Shown: positions 52,151 to 61,935 of the stretch, in pieces
How the letters are laid out: each line of letters opens with the position of its first letter
How positions within the stretch are numbered: position 1 is the stretch's first letter
Source of the DNA: Flavobacterium crassostreae
GTDB lineage: Bacteria > Bacteroidota > Bacteroidia > Flavobacteriales > Flavobacteriaceae
DNA length: 64,000 bases
Assembly: GCF_001831475.1 (NCBI RefSeq)
Contig: NZ_CP017688.1
Coordinates: forward strand, 868,001 to 932,000
Direction of reading: 5' to 3'
Position numbers and translations under genes: made by a program
The notes under the pieces: model-generated
What the model saw: only the letters and a program-made list of their open reading frames with translations
What the model was told of the DNA's origin: nothing
Database searches by the model: none

Positions 52151-52203
52151 ATTATACTACAAGAGGAAGAGCCAAAGTTTTTAAATCGGAATCCTCTAAA
52201 AAA

Positions 52204-52812
52204 CTATTTTTCAGAAGCAAATCTTCTAGAAACTTCCGTCCAATTAATTACATTAAAGAAAGCTTCAATATAATCGGGTCTTCTGTTTTGGTAGTGCAAG
52301 TAGTAAGCATGCTCCCAAACGTCCATTCCAAGAATTGGTGTTCCGCCACATCCTACACCAGGCATTAAAGGATTGTCTTGGTTTGGAGTACCGCATACGT
52401 CTAGTTTACCTCCTTTGTGTACACATAGCCAAGCCCATCCAGAACCAAACTGCGTAGCACCTGCTTTGCTGAATTTTGCTTTAAACTCCTCAAAACTACC
52501 AAAGTCAGCTTCGATTGCAGCAAGTAAATCTCCTGTAGGAAGACCGCCACCATTTGGAGACATTACCGTCCAAAAAAGGTTGTGATTGTAAAATCCACCT
52601 CCGTTATTACGTACTGCAGCATTTTTTAAATCCAGATTGATCAAAATGTTTTCAATAGTTTTTCCTTCCATATCAGTACCCGTTACGGCAGCATTTAGGT
52701 TGGTGGTATAGGCGTTGTGATGTTTTGAGTGGTGAATTTCCATGGTTCGAGCATCAATATTTGGTTCTAATGCGTCATAGGCATAAGGTAACTGAGGTAA
52801 TTCAAAAGCCAT
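52204..52812 (-). CDS. sodA: Superoxide dismutase, Mn/Fe family (manganese-type features)
   Basis: Dismutates superoxide; cytosolic since there is no signal peptide. The 202-residue product has the metal ligands His27 ([11 protein letters not shown]), the His in [11 protein letters not shown], and Asp and His in [17 protein letters not shown]. The GGG before the FYNH motif and the Gln in [10 protein letters not shown] fit the manganese class better than the iron class. It is a single gene between a strong terminator and a 196-base A/T-rich gap in which I see no gene. Confidence 0.95.
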   Translation of the reverse strand: MAFELPQLPYAYDALEPNIDARTMEIHHSKHHNAYTTNLNAAVTGTDMEGKTIENILINLDLKNAAVRNNGGGFYNHNLFWTVMSPNGGGLPTGDLLAAIEADFGSFEEFKAKFSKAGATQFGSGWAWLCVHKGGKLDVCGTPNQDNPLMPGVGCGGTPILGMDVWEHAYYLHYQNRRPDYIEAFFNVINWTEVSRRFASEK

Positions 52813-53008
52813 AATATGTTTGTTTAAATAGTTATAAAAATTTATTCAAATTTAAACATTAAACTTTGTAATCGGAAATTCTATTTTGTTATAATTTCAT
52901 TAAAAAAGGACTTTGTTATTAAAATTAGACTGTTTTCAGGCTTTGGAGTCCCTTTTTTTTAGTTTTATGGGCTTAAATACGTTTTATCGGCAGATTTTTT
53001 TGCCCCAT

Positions 53009-53692
53009 TTAATAATCTGACATAGCCATACAAAGAATGCTGATTTGTGTGCCAGGAATTTTTAAAAGAGCTCTAGAGCATGCCTCAAGAGTAGCACCTG
53101 TAGTAATAACATCATCAATCAGTAGGTAGTGTTTGTTGTGGTCTTTTTCCGAAAAAATTACGTCAAATGTAGTCTCGTTGCCTTGGATTCTGTCAGAGAA
53201 ATCTTTTTTGGATTGGGTTTTAGAATAGGTATTCCGGATCAATAAAGCGGCGTTGTACTCTAGGTTTAATTTAGCAGATAGAGCCAGGCCAAAACTGCTA
53301 ACCTGATTGTAGCCTCTTTCTCTAAATTTTCGGGGGTGTAGCGGCACGGGTATAATACAATCTACAGCGGTTAGTTCTTTGGTTGCGATCCAATCTTCGG
53401 CCACCCAATTGCCTAAACATTGTCCAATTTCTTGTTGGCCACGGTATTTAAGGTTGTGTACCATCTCTTGTACGATTCCTTTTTTACGAAAGTATAAAAA
53501 TGCAGCAGCAAATTGTACGTCTATACGGCCATAAAATGTATTAAAAACAGCATTCTTTGGGTTCAGATGGTGGTTTGTTAGCGGTAGGGTATGCCTACAC
53601 AAGGTGCAAAGTATGGTTTCATTACTAGATAAAATATGGTTGCAGCCACCACAAGTTTTAGGAAAAAACAAATTCAGAATACTTAGAAACAT
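53009..53692 (-). CDS. ComF family phosphoribosyltransferase-like protein
   Basis: A 227-residue ComF/GntX family protein needed for DNA uptake in competent bacteria. An N-terminal zinc ribbon is intact (Cys14-x-x-Cys17 and Cys29-x-x-Cys32). The C-terminal phosphoribosyltransferase fold has the PRPP motif YLLIDDVITTGATLEACS and the IPVPLHPRKFRERGYNQV flexible loop. No other competence gene is nearby. It is divergent from glyS with a 92-base gap. ATG 53692 fits the family start. Confidence 0.93.
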   Translation of the reverse strand: MFLSILNLFFPKTCGGCNHILSSNETILCTLCRHTLPLTNHHLNPKNAVFNTFYGRIDVQFAAAFLYFRKKGIVQEMVHNLKYRGQQEIGQCLGNWVAEDWIATKELTAVDCIIPVPLHPRKFRERGYNQVSSFGLALSAKLNLEYNAALLIRNTYSKTQSKKDFSDRIQGNETTFDVIFSEKDHNKHYLLIDDVITTGATLEACSRALLKIPGTQISILCMAMSDY

Positions 53693-53772
53693 AAATAGGG
53701 TTTTTAGGTATAAAAATATAAAAATCTATCCTTCAATCGTTTCTTTTTTCTTTTTTTTAAATTCTCTTTTCC

Positions 53773-53780
53773 TATTTTTG
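53773..53780 (+). promoter_or_regulatory. -7 box 4 nt before the glyS ATG (leaderless)
   Basis: TATTTTTG, then CAGT, then ATG (53785). The predicted RNA start coincides with the start codon. Confidence 0.68.
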
Positions 53781-53784
53781 CAGT

Positions 53785-55329
53785 ATGGCAAAACAAGAAG
53801 ATATATTTAAGAATGTAATTTCGCATGCAAAAGAGTACGGATTTATTTTTCCGTCCAGCGAAATTTACGATGGTTTAAGTGCAGTATATGATTATGCACA
53901 AAACGGAGTAGAATTAAAAAAGAATATAAGAGATTATTGGTGGAAATCCATGGTTCAGATGCATGAGAATATTGTAGGTCTGGATTCTTCTATATTGATG
54001 CATCCAACAACCTGGAAAGCATCTGGACATGTAGATGCGTTTAATGATCCATTAATAGACAATAAAGATTCTAAAAAAAGGTACCGAGCAGACGTTTTGA
54101 TCGAAGACTATGCCGAAAAACTCAATATAAAAGCCCTCAAGGAGATTGAGAAAGCAAGAGTTCGGTTTGGAGATGCTTTTGATGAAGCAGAATTTGTAGC
54201 TACCAATACCAGAGTAATTGCCTACAAAGACAAAGAAAGAGCCATTCTGGAACGCTTAGCGACTTCTTTAGAAAAAGAAGACCTTGAAGACGTAAAGGCA
54301 TTGATTGAAGAGTTAGAAATTGCGTGTCCAGAAACAGGCTCACGTAACTGGACCGAAGTGCGCCAATTTAATTTAATGTTTGGTACAAAATTAGGAGCCT
54401 CTGCAGATACCGCAATGGATTTGTATTTGCGTCCCGAAACTGCACAAGGGATTTTTGTAAACTTTTTGAATGTACAAAAAACCGGAAGGATGAAAATTCC
54501 ATTTGGTATTGCCCAAACCGGTAAGGCATTTAGGAATGAAATTGTTGCAAGACAGTTTATTTTTAGAATGCGAGAATTTGAACAAATGGAAATGCAATTT
54601 TTTGTACGTCCAGGCGAAGAAATGAAACATTATGAGTTTTGGAAAGAAACGCGTTTAAAATGGCACTTGTCTCTAGGTTTAGGAAAAGAAAATTACCGTT
54701 TTCATGACCACGAAAAATTAGCACATTATGCCAATGCAGCAGCAGATATTGAATTTAATTTTCCGTTTGGATTTAAAGAACTAGAGGGGATACACTCGCG
54801 TACGGATTTTGATCTCAAAGCCCACGAAAAATTTTCAGGCAAAAAACTACAGTATTTTGACACCGAGTTAAACAAAAACTATGTGCCCTATGTTGTAGAG
54901 ACTTCCGTAGGATTAGACCGTATGTTCTTGGCTGTTTTTGCCACTTCCTTAAAAGAAGAAACTCTAGAAGATGGTTCTACCAGAACGGTGTTGCGATTGC
55001 CATCGGTTTTGGCACCTACAAAAGCAGCCGTTTTGCCATTGGTAAAAAAAGATGGCTTGCCAGAAATTGCTCACAAGATCATAGAGGATCTAAAATGGGA
55101 TTTCAGCGTAGCCTATGATGAAAAAGATGCTGTTGGCCGCCGTTACAGAAGGCAAGATGCGTTAGGAACGCCATTTTGTATCACTGTTGATCACCAAACC
55201 ATAGAAGATCAAACCGTAACCATACGTCATAGAGATACCATGAAACAAGACCGTGTTAAAATAACGGATCTTAATGCACTAATCCAAAATGAAGTTGCCG
55301 TCAAAAATTGGCTACTAAAAATGGAATAA
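53785..55329 (+). CDS. glyS: Glycine-tRNA ligase (class II, alpha2 type)
   Basis: Charges tRNA-Gly. The 514-residue single-chain enzyme is of the eukaryote-like/Gram-positive type and not the alpha2-beta2 type of E. coli. Class II motif 2 is seen as TGKAFRNEIVARQFIFRMREFEQME and motif 3 as PYVVETSVGLDRMFLAVF. The C-terminal anticodon-binding domain starts near KAAVLPLVKKDG. The message should be leaderless, which is notable for a strongly expressed core gene. It converges with thiL across a shared terminator. Confidence 0.97.
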   Translation: MAKQEDIFKNVISHAKEYGFIFPSSEIYDGLSAVYDYAQNGVELKKNIRDYWWKSMVQMHENIVGLDSSILMHPTTWKASGHVDAFNDPLIDNKDSKKRYRADVLIEDYAEKLNIKALKEIEKARVRFGDAFDEAEFVATNTRVIAYKDKERAILERLATSLEKEDLEDVKALIEELEIACPETGSRNWTEVRQFNLMFGTKLGASADTAMDLYLRPETAQGIFVNFLNVQKTGRMKIPFGIAQTGKAFRNEIVARQFIFRMREFEQMEMQFFVRPGEEMKHYEFWKETRLKWHLSLGLGKENYRFHDHEKLAHYANAAADIEFNFPFGFKELEGIHSRTDFDLKAHEKFSGKKLQYFDTELNKNYVPYVVETSVGLDRMFLAVFATSLKEETLEDGSTRTVLRLPSVLAPTKAAVLPLVKKDGLPEIAHKIIEDLKWDFSVAYDEKDAVGRRYRRQDALGTPFCITVDHQTIEDQTVTIRHRDTMKQDRVKITDLNALIQNEVAVKNWLLKME

Positions 55330-55347
55330 TATCGTGTATTTAAAAGT

Positions 55348-55383
55348 AAAAGAGGCTGCTAATGTATTTTAGCAGCCTCTTTT
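55348..55383. terminator. Bidirectional terminator between glyS and thiL
   Basis: A 15-bp stem (AAAAGAGGCTGCTAA with TTAGCAGCCTCTTTT) around a 6-base loop between the two convergent stop codons. Confidence 0.92.
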
Positions 55384-55386
55384 GAT

Positions 55387-56433
55387 TTATTCTCGCAAGG
55401 CATTCCAGCCCCGAGCCTTTAAAGCAATTTTAGTATTTGCCCTAGTAACCAAGTGTATGCCTTCGCTTTGTTGGGTCATGTGTCCGATAATTGAAAAGTT
55501 AGGGTTTCCTTTAATTTTTTCAAAATCTTCCATAGCAATAGTAAAAAGCAATTCGTAATCTTCGCCTCCATTTATGGCCACCGTGGTACTATCAATAGCA
55601 AACTCTTCGCAAACATTAATTAATTGAGGGTCTAGTGGCAGTTTGTCTTCATATAAATTACAACCCACGCCAGATTGTTTGCACAAATGCATAATTTCGG
55701 AGGATAATCCATCCGAGATGTCAATCATGGCAGTAGGTTTTATTTCTAAAGCATGTAATAAGGTTCGCACATCTTTGCGTGCCTCAGGCTTTAATTGTCG
55801 TTCAATGAGATAGGTGTAGGCATCCAGATCCGGTTGCGAATTAGGATTTACCTGAAAGACCTGTTTTTCACGTTCTAAAACTTGCAAACCCATATAGGCC
55901 GCTCCAATATCTCCAGTTACTACCAATAAATCGGTTTCTTTGGCACCATTTCGGTACACTATTTCTGCTGCATCCGCTTCGCCAATGGCAGTAATGCTTA
56001 GGATCAATCCTTTTTGAGAAGAGGTAGTGTCTCCACCAATAACATCTATATTGTATTCTTTTGCAGCGTGTGCAATTCCTTCAAATAATTCTTCTAAGGC
56101 CTCCAACGGAAACCGATTAGACACCGCCACAGATACCGTAATTTGAGTAGCCTTGGCATTCATGGCACAAATGTCAGACACATTAACCACCACCGCTTTA
56201 TAGCCTAAATGTTTCAAGGGCATGTATGCCAAATCAAAATGAACTCCTTCAATTAATAAATCCGTAGAGACCACTATTTTTTTGTCTTTAAAATCCAAAA
56301 CCGCGCCATCATCTCCTATTCCCTTTAAAGTAGAGGGTTGGTTGGTTGCAAAATTTTTAGTTAAATGGTCAATTAGTCCAAATTCTCCTAATTGCGCTAT
56401 ACTGGTACGTTGTGGGTTTTTATCTTCAATCAT
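55387..56433 (-). CDS. thiL: Thiamine-monophosphate kinase
   Basis: Phosphorylates thiamine monophosphate to the diphosphate cofactor. The 348-residue product has the family signatures LGEFGLIDHL, KGIGDDGAVLDF, STDLLIEGVHFD, the metal-binding VIGGDTTSS and the C-terminal INGGEDYELLF. ATG 56433 (MIEDKNPQRTSIAQLGEFGLI) is preferred to the frame start at 56448, because a TACCTTTG box at 56461-56454 leaves a leader of about 15 bases only for the shorter form. No other thiamine genes are adjacent. Confidence 0.94.
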   Translation of the reverse strand: MIEDKNPQRTSIAQLGEFGLIDHLTKNFATNQPSTLKGIGDDGAVLDFKDKKIVVSTDLLIEGVHFDLAYMPLKHLGYKAVVVNVSDICAMNAKATQITVSVAVSNRFPLEALEELFEGIAHAAKEYNIDVIGGDTTSSQKGLILSITAIGEADAAEIVYRNGAKETDLLVVTGDIGAAYMGLQVLEREKQVFQVNPNSQPDLDAYTYLIERQLKPEARKDVRTLLHALEIKPTAMIDISDGLSSEIMHLCKQSGVGCNLYEDKLPLDPQLINVCEEFAIDSTTVAINGGEDYELLFTIAMEDFEKIKGNPNFSIIGHMTQQSEGIHLVTRANTKIALKARGWNALRE

Positions 56434-56453
56434 TATTTTTAGTTTCAATCCAA

Positions 56454-56461
56454 CAAAGGTA
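56454..56461 (-). promoter_or_regulatory. Predicted -7 box for thiL
   Basis: TACCTTTG on the minus strand; RNA start near 56449, about 16 bases before ATG 56433. Confidence 0.6.
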
Positions 56462-56567
56462 CAAAGTACAAACGCTTTATAAGAGTAAAGCAGTATAGTT
56501 TTTTTTAGATTTACACGCCAGGTATTGTATTATTTTTTGCATCTTTAGAGCAATTAAAACCCGTAGC

Positions 56568-57497
56568 ATGAACCCATATAACATAGCCACCCTAACCGTA
56601 AACCCCGCAGTAGACAAAAGCACCCATCTAAGAGGTTTGGTGCCCGAACAAAAAATACGATGTGATGCACCACGATACGATGCTGGAGGCGGCGGCATAA
56701 ATGTATCCAAAGCCATAGCACGTTTAGGCGGCAACCCACTAACTATTTTTACCGCAGGTGGCGCTTCTGGGCAAATGCTAGCCGAATTGTTGCAACACGA
56801 AGCTATTGCTTGCCAGGCCATTGGTACCAAAAATACCACCCGAGAAAATTTTGTAGCCGTAGATGACAATACCAATTCCCAATACCGGTTTGGATTTCCA
56901 GGAGCAGCAATTAGCACCTCCGAAACCGCAAAGATTATAGATGCCATATCCCAGTTGAAATCCGAATTTTTAGTTCTCAGCGGCAGTTTAAACACATCCT
57001 TATCGGTAGATTTTTATAAGCAATTGGCTATAATTGCCAAAAAAGCCGCTATAAAAGTAATCGTAGATACCTCAGGAGAAGCCTTAGAAAAAGCGTTAGA
57101 AGCCGGTGTATATTTAATCAAACCCAACGTAGGTGAGTTGGCAAAACTAATCGGTGTAGCACAACTTGAAATGGAACAAGTGCAACAAGCAGCACAGCAA
57201 GTTATAGCCAAAGGAGGCGCCGAAATTGTGGTGGTTTCTTTGGGAGCACAAGGCGCTGTTTTGGTTACCAAAGAAGTCTGCGAGTACGTTCCGGCACCAA
57301 ATGTAGCCAAGAAAAGCACCGTTGGAGCTGGAGATAGCATGGTAGGAGGTATGGTATGGGCGCTTTCGCAAAAGAAAAGCCTAAAAGAAGTACTCTGCTG
57401 GGGAGTAGCCTGTGGCACTGCAGCAACCATGAACGAGGGAACCCAGTTATTCCAAACAACAGACGCAAAGCGATTGTACGATTGGATGTCAAGCTAA
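56568..57497 (+). CDS. 1-phosphofructokinase family hexose kinase
   Basis: A 309-residue PfkB-fold kinase of the FruK/PfkB/LacC group. The N-terminal ATLTVNPAVDKSTHL and the DAGGGGINVSKAIARLGG motif are those of E. coli PfkB and FruK. The C-terminal KSTVGAGDSMVGGMVWAL carries the catalytic Asp. It may phosphorylate fructose 6-phosphate (minor phosphofructokinase) or fructose 1-phosphate. No PTS or fructose genes lie nearby, which slightly favours the PfkB-type role. It is divergent from thiL and ends at a shared terminator with lepA. Confidence 0.88.
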   Translation: MNPYNIATLTVNPAVDKSTHLRGLVPEQKIRCDAPRYDAGGGGINVSKAIARLGGNPLTIFTAGGASGQMLAELLQHEAIACQAIGTKNTTRENFVAVDDNTNSQYRFGFPGAAISTSETAKIIDAISQLKSEFLVLSGSLNTSLSVDFYKQLAIIAKKAAIKVIVDTSGEALEKALEAGVYLIKPNVGELAKLIGVAQLEMEQVQQAAQQVIAKGGAEIVVVSLGAQGAVLVTKEVCEYVPAPNVAKKSTVGAGDSMVGGMVWALSQKKSLKEVLCWGVACGTAATMNEGTQLFQTTDAKRLYDWMSS

Positions 57498-57509
57498 GGG
57501 GAGAACAAA

Positions 57510-57557
57510 TAAAGAGAAACCCGGACCATTTTTACATCGTCAGGGTTTCTCTTTATT
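57510..57557. terminator. Bidirectional terminator between the hexose kinase and lepA
   Basis: A 14-bp perfect stem (ATAAAGAGAAACCC with GGGTTTCTCTTTAT) with a 20-base loop. Confidence 0.85.
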
Positions 57558-57590
57558 CGTGTTTCTTTGTTCTATTTTCTAGAAAAAAGA

Positions 57591-59387
57591 TTAATCATTC
57601 AATTTCAATACCGCCATAAAGGCCTCTTGCGGAATCTCCACATTACCTACCAATCGCATGCGTTTTTTACCTTTCTTTTGTTTTTCAAGCAACTTACGTT
57701 TTCTGGAAATATCCCCACCATAACACTTAGCAGTAACGTCTTTACGTAAGGCTTTGATCGTTTCGCGCGAAATCACCTTTACACCAATTGCCGCTTGAAC
57801 CGGAATATCAAATTGTTGCCTCGGAATCAATTCCTTCAGCTTTTCACACATTTTTTTACCAATAGAATAAGCGTTATCAACGTGCATCAATGAAGATAAA
57901 GCATCTACAATTGTTGCATTCAATAAAATATCTACCTTCACTAAGTTTGAAGTACGCATTCCAATAGGAGTATAATCAAACGATGCATATCCTTTAGAAA
58001 CCGTTTTCAAACGATCATAAAAGTCAAATACAATTTCTGCTAAGGGCATATCAAACGTCAGCTCCACACGTTCTGTAGTCAAGTAGGTTTGATTGGTGAT
58101 TAAACCACGCTTTTCGATACATAAACTCATTACGTTACCAACATAATCTGCTTTGGTAATGATGGTAGCTTTTATAAAAGGCTCTTCCACATGGTCTAAA
58201 CGAGAAGGCTCTGGCAAGTCAGATGGGTTGTTTACCACCAAAACAGTATCAGGATCTTTCTTTGTAAACGCATGGTACGAAACGTTAGGAACCGTAGTGA
58301 TAACCGTCATGTTAAACTCCCGTTCGAGACGCTCTTGTATAATCTCCATGTGCAGCATCCCCAAAAATCCACAACGAAAACCAAATCCTAAAGCCGCCGA
58401 ACTTTCGGGTAAAAATACAAGTGAAGCATCGTTCAATTGTAACTTTTCCATAGAGTTTCGTAGCTCTTCATAATCTTCCGTATCTACAGGATAAATTCCG
58501 GCAAAAACCATAGGTTTTACATCCTCAAAGCCGGTAATTATATTTGTTGTAGGCGTTTTAGCATCCGTCAAGGTATCCCCAACTTTTACTTCTTTGGCTT
58601 CTTTAATTCCGGAGATTAAATACCCAACATCTCCAGCCGAAATCACTTGCTTCGGAACTTGGTTTAGTTTTAGCGTGCCAATCTCGTCAGCAAAATATTC
58701 ATTGCCTGTAGCCATGAATTTAATTTTTTGCCCTTTTTTAATTTCGCCATTAACCACCCTAAAAATAACCTCAATACCTCTAAAAGGGTTGTAGTGCGAG
58801 TCAAAAATTAAGGCTTGTAATGGCTCGTCTTTATTACCGGAAGGTGGCGGGATTTTTTCAATAATGGCCGCCAAAATATTTTCGACACCAAAGCCCGTCT
58901 TGCCCGAAGCATGAATAATATCCTCGAGTTTACAACCTAATAAATCAATAATATCATCACTAACCTCCTCTGGATTAGCGCTAGGCAGATCCACTTTATT
59001 CAAAACCGGAATAATCTCCAAATCATTCTCTAAAGCAAGATACAAATTCGAGATCGTTTGCGCTTGTATACTCTGAGCCGCATCCACAATCAATAGCGCC
59101 CCTTCGCAAGCCGCAATAGATCTCGAAACCTCGTACGAAAAATCTACGTGCCCCGGAGTATCAATCAAATTCAAGATATATTCTTCACCTTTATAGGTGT
59201 ATTCCATCTGGATGGCATGACTCTTAATCGTAATCCCGCGCTCGCGTTCCAGATCCATGTTATCGAGCAATTGCGCCTTTTCTTGGCGAGCTGTAACAGT
59301 TTGTGTAGCACCCAATAAACGGTCCGCCAAGGTACTTTTACCATGGTCAATATGTGCAATAATGCAAAAATTACGTATTTTTTTCAT
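57591..59387 (-). CDS. lepA: Elongation factor 4 (LepA)
   Basis: Ribosome-bound GTPase involved in translation initiation/ribosome biogenesis and back-translocation. The 598-residue product begins [25 protein letters not shown] with the P-loop AHIDHGKST at residues 11-19, followed by [14 protein letters not shown] and NKVDLPSA. The C-terminal LepA-specific domain ends [28 protein letters not shown]. Length is normal. On the + strand the DNA is C-rich although the gene is on the minus strand. No clear promoter box is seen before repeat copy 5. Confidence 0.97.
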   Translation of the reverse strand: MKKIRNFCIIAHIDHGKSTLADRLLGATQTVTARQEKAQLLDNMDLERERGITIKSHAIQMEYTYKGEEYILNLIDTPGHVDFSYEVSRSIAACEGALLIVDAAQSIQAQTISNLYLALENDLEIIPVLNKVDLPSANPEEVSDDIIDLLGCKLEDIIHASGKTGFGVENILAAIIEKIPPPSGNKDEPLQALIFDSHYNPFRGIEVIFRVVNGEIKKGQKIKFMATGNEYFADEIGTLKLNQVPKQVISAGDVGYLISGIKEAKEVKVGDTLTDAKTPTTNIITGFEDVKPMVFAGIYPVDTEDYEELRNSMEKLQLNDASLVFLPESSAALGFGFRCGFLGMLHMEIIQERLEREFNMTVITTVPNVSYHAFTKKDPDTVLVVNNPSDLPEPSRLDHVEEPFIKATIITKADYVGNVMSLCIEKRGLITNQTYLTTERVELTFDMPLAEIVFDFYDRLKTVSKGYASFDYTPIGMRTSNLVKVDILLNATIVDALSSLMHVDNAYSIGKKMCEKLKELIPRQQFDIPVQAAIGVKVISRETIKALRKDVTAKCYGGDISRKRKLLEKQKKGKKRMRLVGNVEIPQEAFMAVLKLND

Positions 59388-59410
59388 TTTCTCTATAGTG
59401 TCAATTTTTA

Positions 59411-59506
59411 GGGCGTGACCACAAGGGTCGGGCTATTGGTTGCAATCTTTTGCTTTTTTAAAGAAAAAAAGCAAAAGGATTTTCACCGCTATCCCTCACG
59501 CGCAAG
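59411..59506 (+). repeat. Dispersed hairpin repeat, copy 5 (variant ends)
   Basis: The core hairpin (59445-59480; ATCTTTTGC-type with GCAAAAGGAT, same unpaired G) is like the other copies. The ends differ: GGGCGTGACC on the left and TCACGCGC on the right, which themselves pair (GCGTGA with TCACGC). This looks like a second subtype. It lies in the divergent gap between lepA and the dihydrouridine synthase gene. Confidence 0.8.
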
Positions 59507-59625
59507 TGTCGAACAACGACAATTAATCTGCAAATATAGTCTAAATATAGCAGTTTTAAAATAACACAGCACAAACTCACTACCACTTTTATAGGACCTT
59601 TTTCCGTATTCGCTTAAAAAGTGTA

Positions 59626-59633
59626 TTTTTGCA
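59626..59633 (+). promoter_or_regulatory. Predicted -7 box for the Dus gene
   Basis: TATTTTTG; RNA start near 59638, about 11 bases before ATG 59649. Confidence 0.62.
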
Positions 59634-59648
59634 CCAAATTAAACCAAG

Positions 59649-60641
59649 ATGATTAAGATAGGCACCATAGAATTACCAGAATTTCCGTTACTACTCGCCC
59701 CTATGGAAGACGTTAGCGACCCACCATTTCGTAGGTTGTGTAAAATGCATGGTGCCGATATGATGTACTCGGAGTTCATTTCGTCCGAGGGATTAATTCG
59801 GGACGCCATCAAAAGCCGTATGAAATTAGACATCTTTGATTACGAGCGTCCTGTTGGAATTCAGATTTTTGGCGGAGACGAAGAAGCCATGGCATTATCC
59901 TCTAAAATTGTCTCCACCGTCAACCCCGATATCATTGACATTAACTTTGGTTGTCCAGTCAAAAAAGTAGTTTGCAAAGGCGCCGGTGCCGGCGTTCTAA
60001 AAGACGTAGACTTAATGATCCGTTTAACCCAAGCCGTTATAGACAGCACCCATCTGCCAGTAACAGTCAAAACCCGTTTGGGCTGGGACGATAGTTCTAT
60101 AAACATAGACGAAGTTGCCGAGCGGTTGCAAGACATAGGCGTTGCCGCACTCAGCATACATGCCAGAACCCGAGCCCAGATGTACAAAGGCCACTCCGAC
60201 TGGTCCCATATTGCTCGAGTAAAAAACAATCCAAGAATCACCATGCCTATTTTTGGCAACGGCGATATTGACTCCCCCGAAAAAGCCTTACAGTATAAAA
60301 ACGAATACGGAATAGACGGCATCATGATAGGCCGTGCCGCCATTGGATATCCATGGATTTTTAACGAAATCAAGCATTACTTTAAAACCGGAGAACATTT
60401 GGCCAAACCAACCGTTGCAGATAGAGTAGCCGCTGTCCGCAATCACCTAACATGGGCAATGGAGTGGAAAGGAGAACGGTTAGGCATTGTAGAAACCAGA
60501 CCCCATTATACCAATTATTTTAAAGGAATTCATTCCTTCAAACCCTTCAAGCAACAGTTAGTAACCCAAGACAATCCACAAGAGTTATTTGCTATTTTGG
60601 ATACCATAGAGCAAACATACGCTGGTTATAAAGTAGAGTAA
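59649..60641 (+). CDS. tRNA-dihydrouridine synthase (DusB-like)
   Basis: Reduces uridine to dihydrouridine in tRNA with FMN and NADPH. The 330-residue TIM-barrel protein shows LAPMEDVSDPPFRRLCKMHGADMMYSEF (FMN site), DINFGCPVKKVVCKGAGAGVL with the catalytic Cys region, VKTRLGWDD, IHARTRAQMYKG and GNGDIDSPEKA followed by DGIMIGRAAIGYPWIF. The length and signatures fit the DusB group. Single gene with its own promoter and terminator. Confidence 0.95.
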   Translation: MIKIGTIELPEFPLLLAPMEDVSDPPFRRLCKMHGADMMYSEFISSEGLIRDAIKSRMKLDIFDYERPVGIQIFGGDEEAMALSSKIVSTVNPDIIDINFGCPVKKVVCKGAGAGVLKDVDLMIRLTQAVIDSTHLPVTVKTRLGWDDSSINIDEVAERLQDIGVAALSIHARTRAQMYKGHSDWSHIARVKNNPRITMPIFGNGDIDSPEKALQYKNEYGIDGIMIGRAAIGYPWIFNEIKHYFKTGEHLAKPTVADRVAAVRNHLTWAMEWKGERLGIVETRPHYTNYFKGIHSFKPFKQQLVTQDNPQELFAILDTIEQTYAGYKVE

Positions 60642-60652
60642 ATACCCTATTG

Positions 60653-60714
60653 AAAACCCCAATTCCACAAATCATACCAAATCAATTGGTGCAAATTAGT
60701 AAAATTGGGGTTTT
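60653..60714. terminator. Bidirectional terminator between the Dus and LolC/E genes
   Basis: AAAACCCCAATT pairs with AATTGGGGTTTT; a small inner hairpin (ACCA with TGGT) sits in the loop. Confidence 0.85.
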
Positions 60715-60734
60715 ATTTGGAATAGCCCGAAAAT

Positions 60735-61934
60735 TTATTCCAACAATTTTTTACTCACGCGACTACTTGCAATCAACGAAGCGATAAATCCAAGGGAGAC
60801 AATTGTACCCATTACAATCAATACATTTTGGATAGAAAAAACCACCGGATAAGCCAACGTAGGAGTAATTTTAATAAATTCAAAATGTTGTTGTAACAGC
60901 ACAATTAGTATTCCAATAACCAGGCCAATAACGCCACCAACCACACTGAGTAGCGTGCCTTGCAGTAAAAATATTTTTCTTAAATCGGCAATATCCGTTC
61001 CAAGATTCAAAAGCGTTTTTAGATTGCTTTTCTTGTCCAGAATCATCATAATTAGCGCGCCAATCAAATTAAAAAGCGCCACCACAATCACCAGCGTAAA
61101 AATCAAATACACCGCAATATTCTCCGTGTTCAACATCTTATAAAGAGCCTCATTGAGTTGGGCTCTGTTTTTAATCGTAATTTTATTCTCAAAAATAGCA
61201 TGCAACGAATCGATAATTGCCTGCTCCTCTGCACCAGCCTTTTCTTGAATCTCAATCCCAGAAATCTGGTTGCTTTTATACTCCAATAACTCTTGCGCCA
61301 AGCCTAAATCTGCAAAAACATATTTAGAATCCAGATCTTCACTAATGGCATAAATTCCAACTGGATACACCACAGCTTTATTAAAAGCCTGCGCCGCATT
61401 TTCAATAGTACCCTTTCCGGGTTTGGGCACCATTACCTCAAGTTGGCTATTAAAATCCAATAACCCCATCGAAAACTTTTGAGCAATCCCATAGCCCACC
61501 ACCACCTGATAAGTATCCTTCTCGAGCCATTGGCCATTATAAAGCGTTTTTTGGATCGCATTTACCTTGTCAAACTGCGGATCGGTTCCCTTCAAATACG
61601 TAACCATTTGCTTGCCATTAAAAACAAACAAAACCCGTTCTTCAATAATTTTTGAATAGCCAGCTACACCATCTATTTTCTTAATTTTGGCCTCTTGCTC
61701 CGGACTAATAAAAAAAGATTTCCCTAGAGTGCTACTAATCTTCAAGTCAGGATCAATAGCATTGGTAAACGAAAGACTAAAAACCTTCAATCCACTAAAA
61801 ACCGATAACACCACAAACAAAGCCATAGCGCCCACAATAATCCCCATACTAGCAATACGGTTGATAATATTAATGGCATTATTTTTACTGGTACTACGCA
61901 AGTAGCGTTTGGCTATATAAAAAGAAAAATTCAA
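60735..61934 (-). CDS. LolC/LolE-type ABC transporter permease (TTG start)
   Basis: A 399-residue membrane protein of the LolC/E lipoprotein-release (FtsX-like) permease family. One N-terminal helix (NRIASMGIIVGAMALFVVLSVFSGL) is followed by a large periplasmic domain and three C-terminal helices with the FtsX/MacB core. Start: the open frame reaches back through rbfA, but that part is not protein-like. The family start (M)NFSFYIAKRYLRSTSKNNAIN begins at a TTG codon (61934), one base after the rbfA stop, so TTG with translational coupling is the likely start. No ATPase partner is adjacent. Confidence 0.88.
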   Translation of the reverse strand: MNFSFYIAKRYLRSTSKNNAINIINRIASMGIIVGAMALFVVLSVFSGLKVFSLSFTNAIDPDLKISSTLGKSFFISPEQEAKIKKIDGVAGYSKIIEERVLFVFNGKQMVTYLKGTDPQFDKVNAIQKTLYNGQWLEKDTYQVVVGYGIAQKFSMGLLDFNSQLEVMVPKPGKGTIENAAQAFNKAVVYPVGIYAISEDLDSKYVFADLGLAQELLEYKSNQISGIEIQEKAGAEEQAIIDSLHAIFENKITIKNRAQLNEALYKMLNTENIAVYLIFTLVIVVALFNLIGALIMMILDKKSNLKTLLNLGTDIADLRKIFLLQGTLLSVVGGVIGLVIGILIVLLQQHFEFIKITPTLAYPVVFSIQNVLIVMGTIVSLGFIASLIASSRVSKKLLE

Positions 61935-61935
61935 A

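Noticed and set aside
52129..52368. 79-residue + strand frame near the sodA end
   Set aside because: It starts in the purF/sodA terminator hairpin and overlaps the antisense of sodA.
56477..56995. 172-residue open frame opposite the hexose kinase
   Set aside because: It covers the start of a well-supported + strand kinase and the thiL/kinase gap; it is a shadow of the C-rich coding strand.
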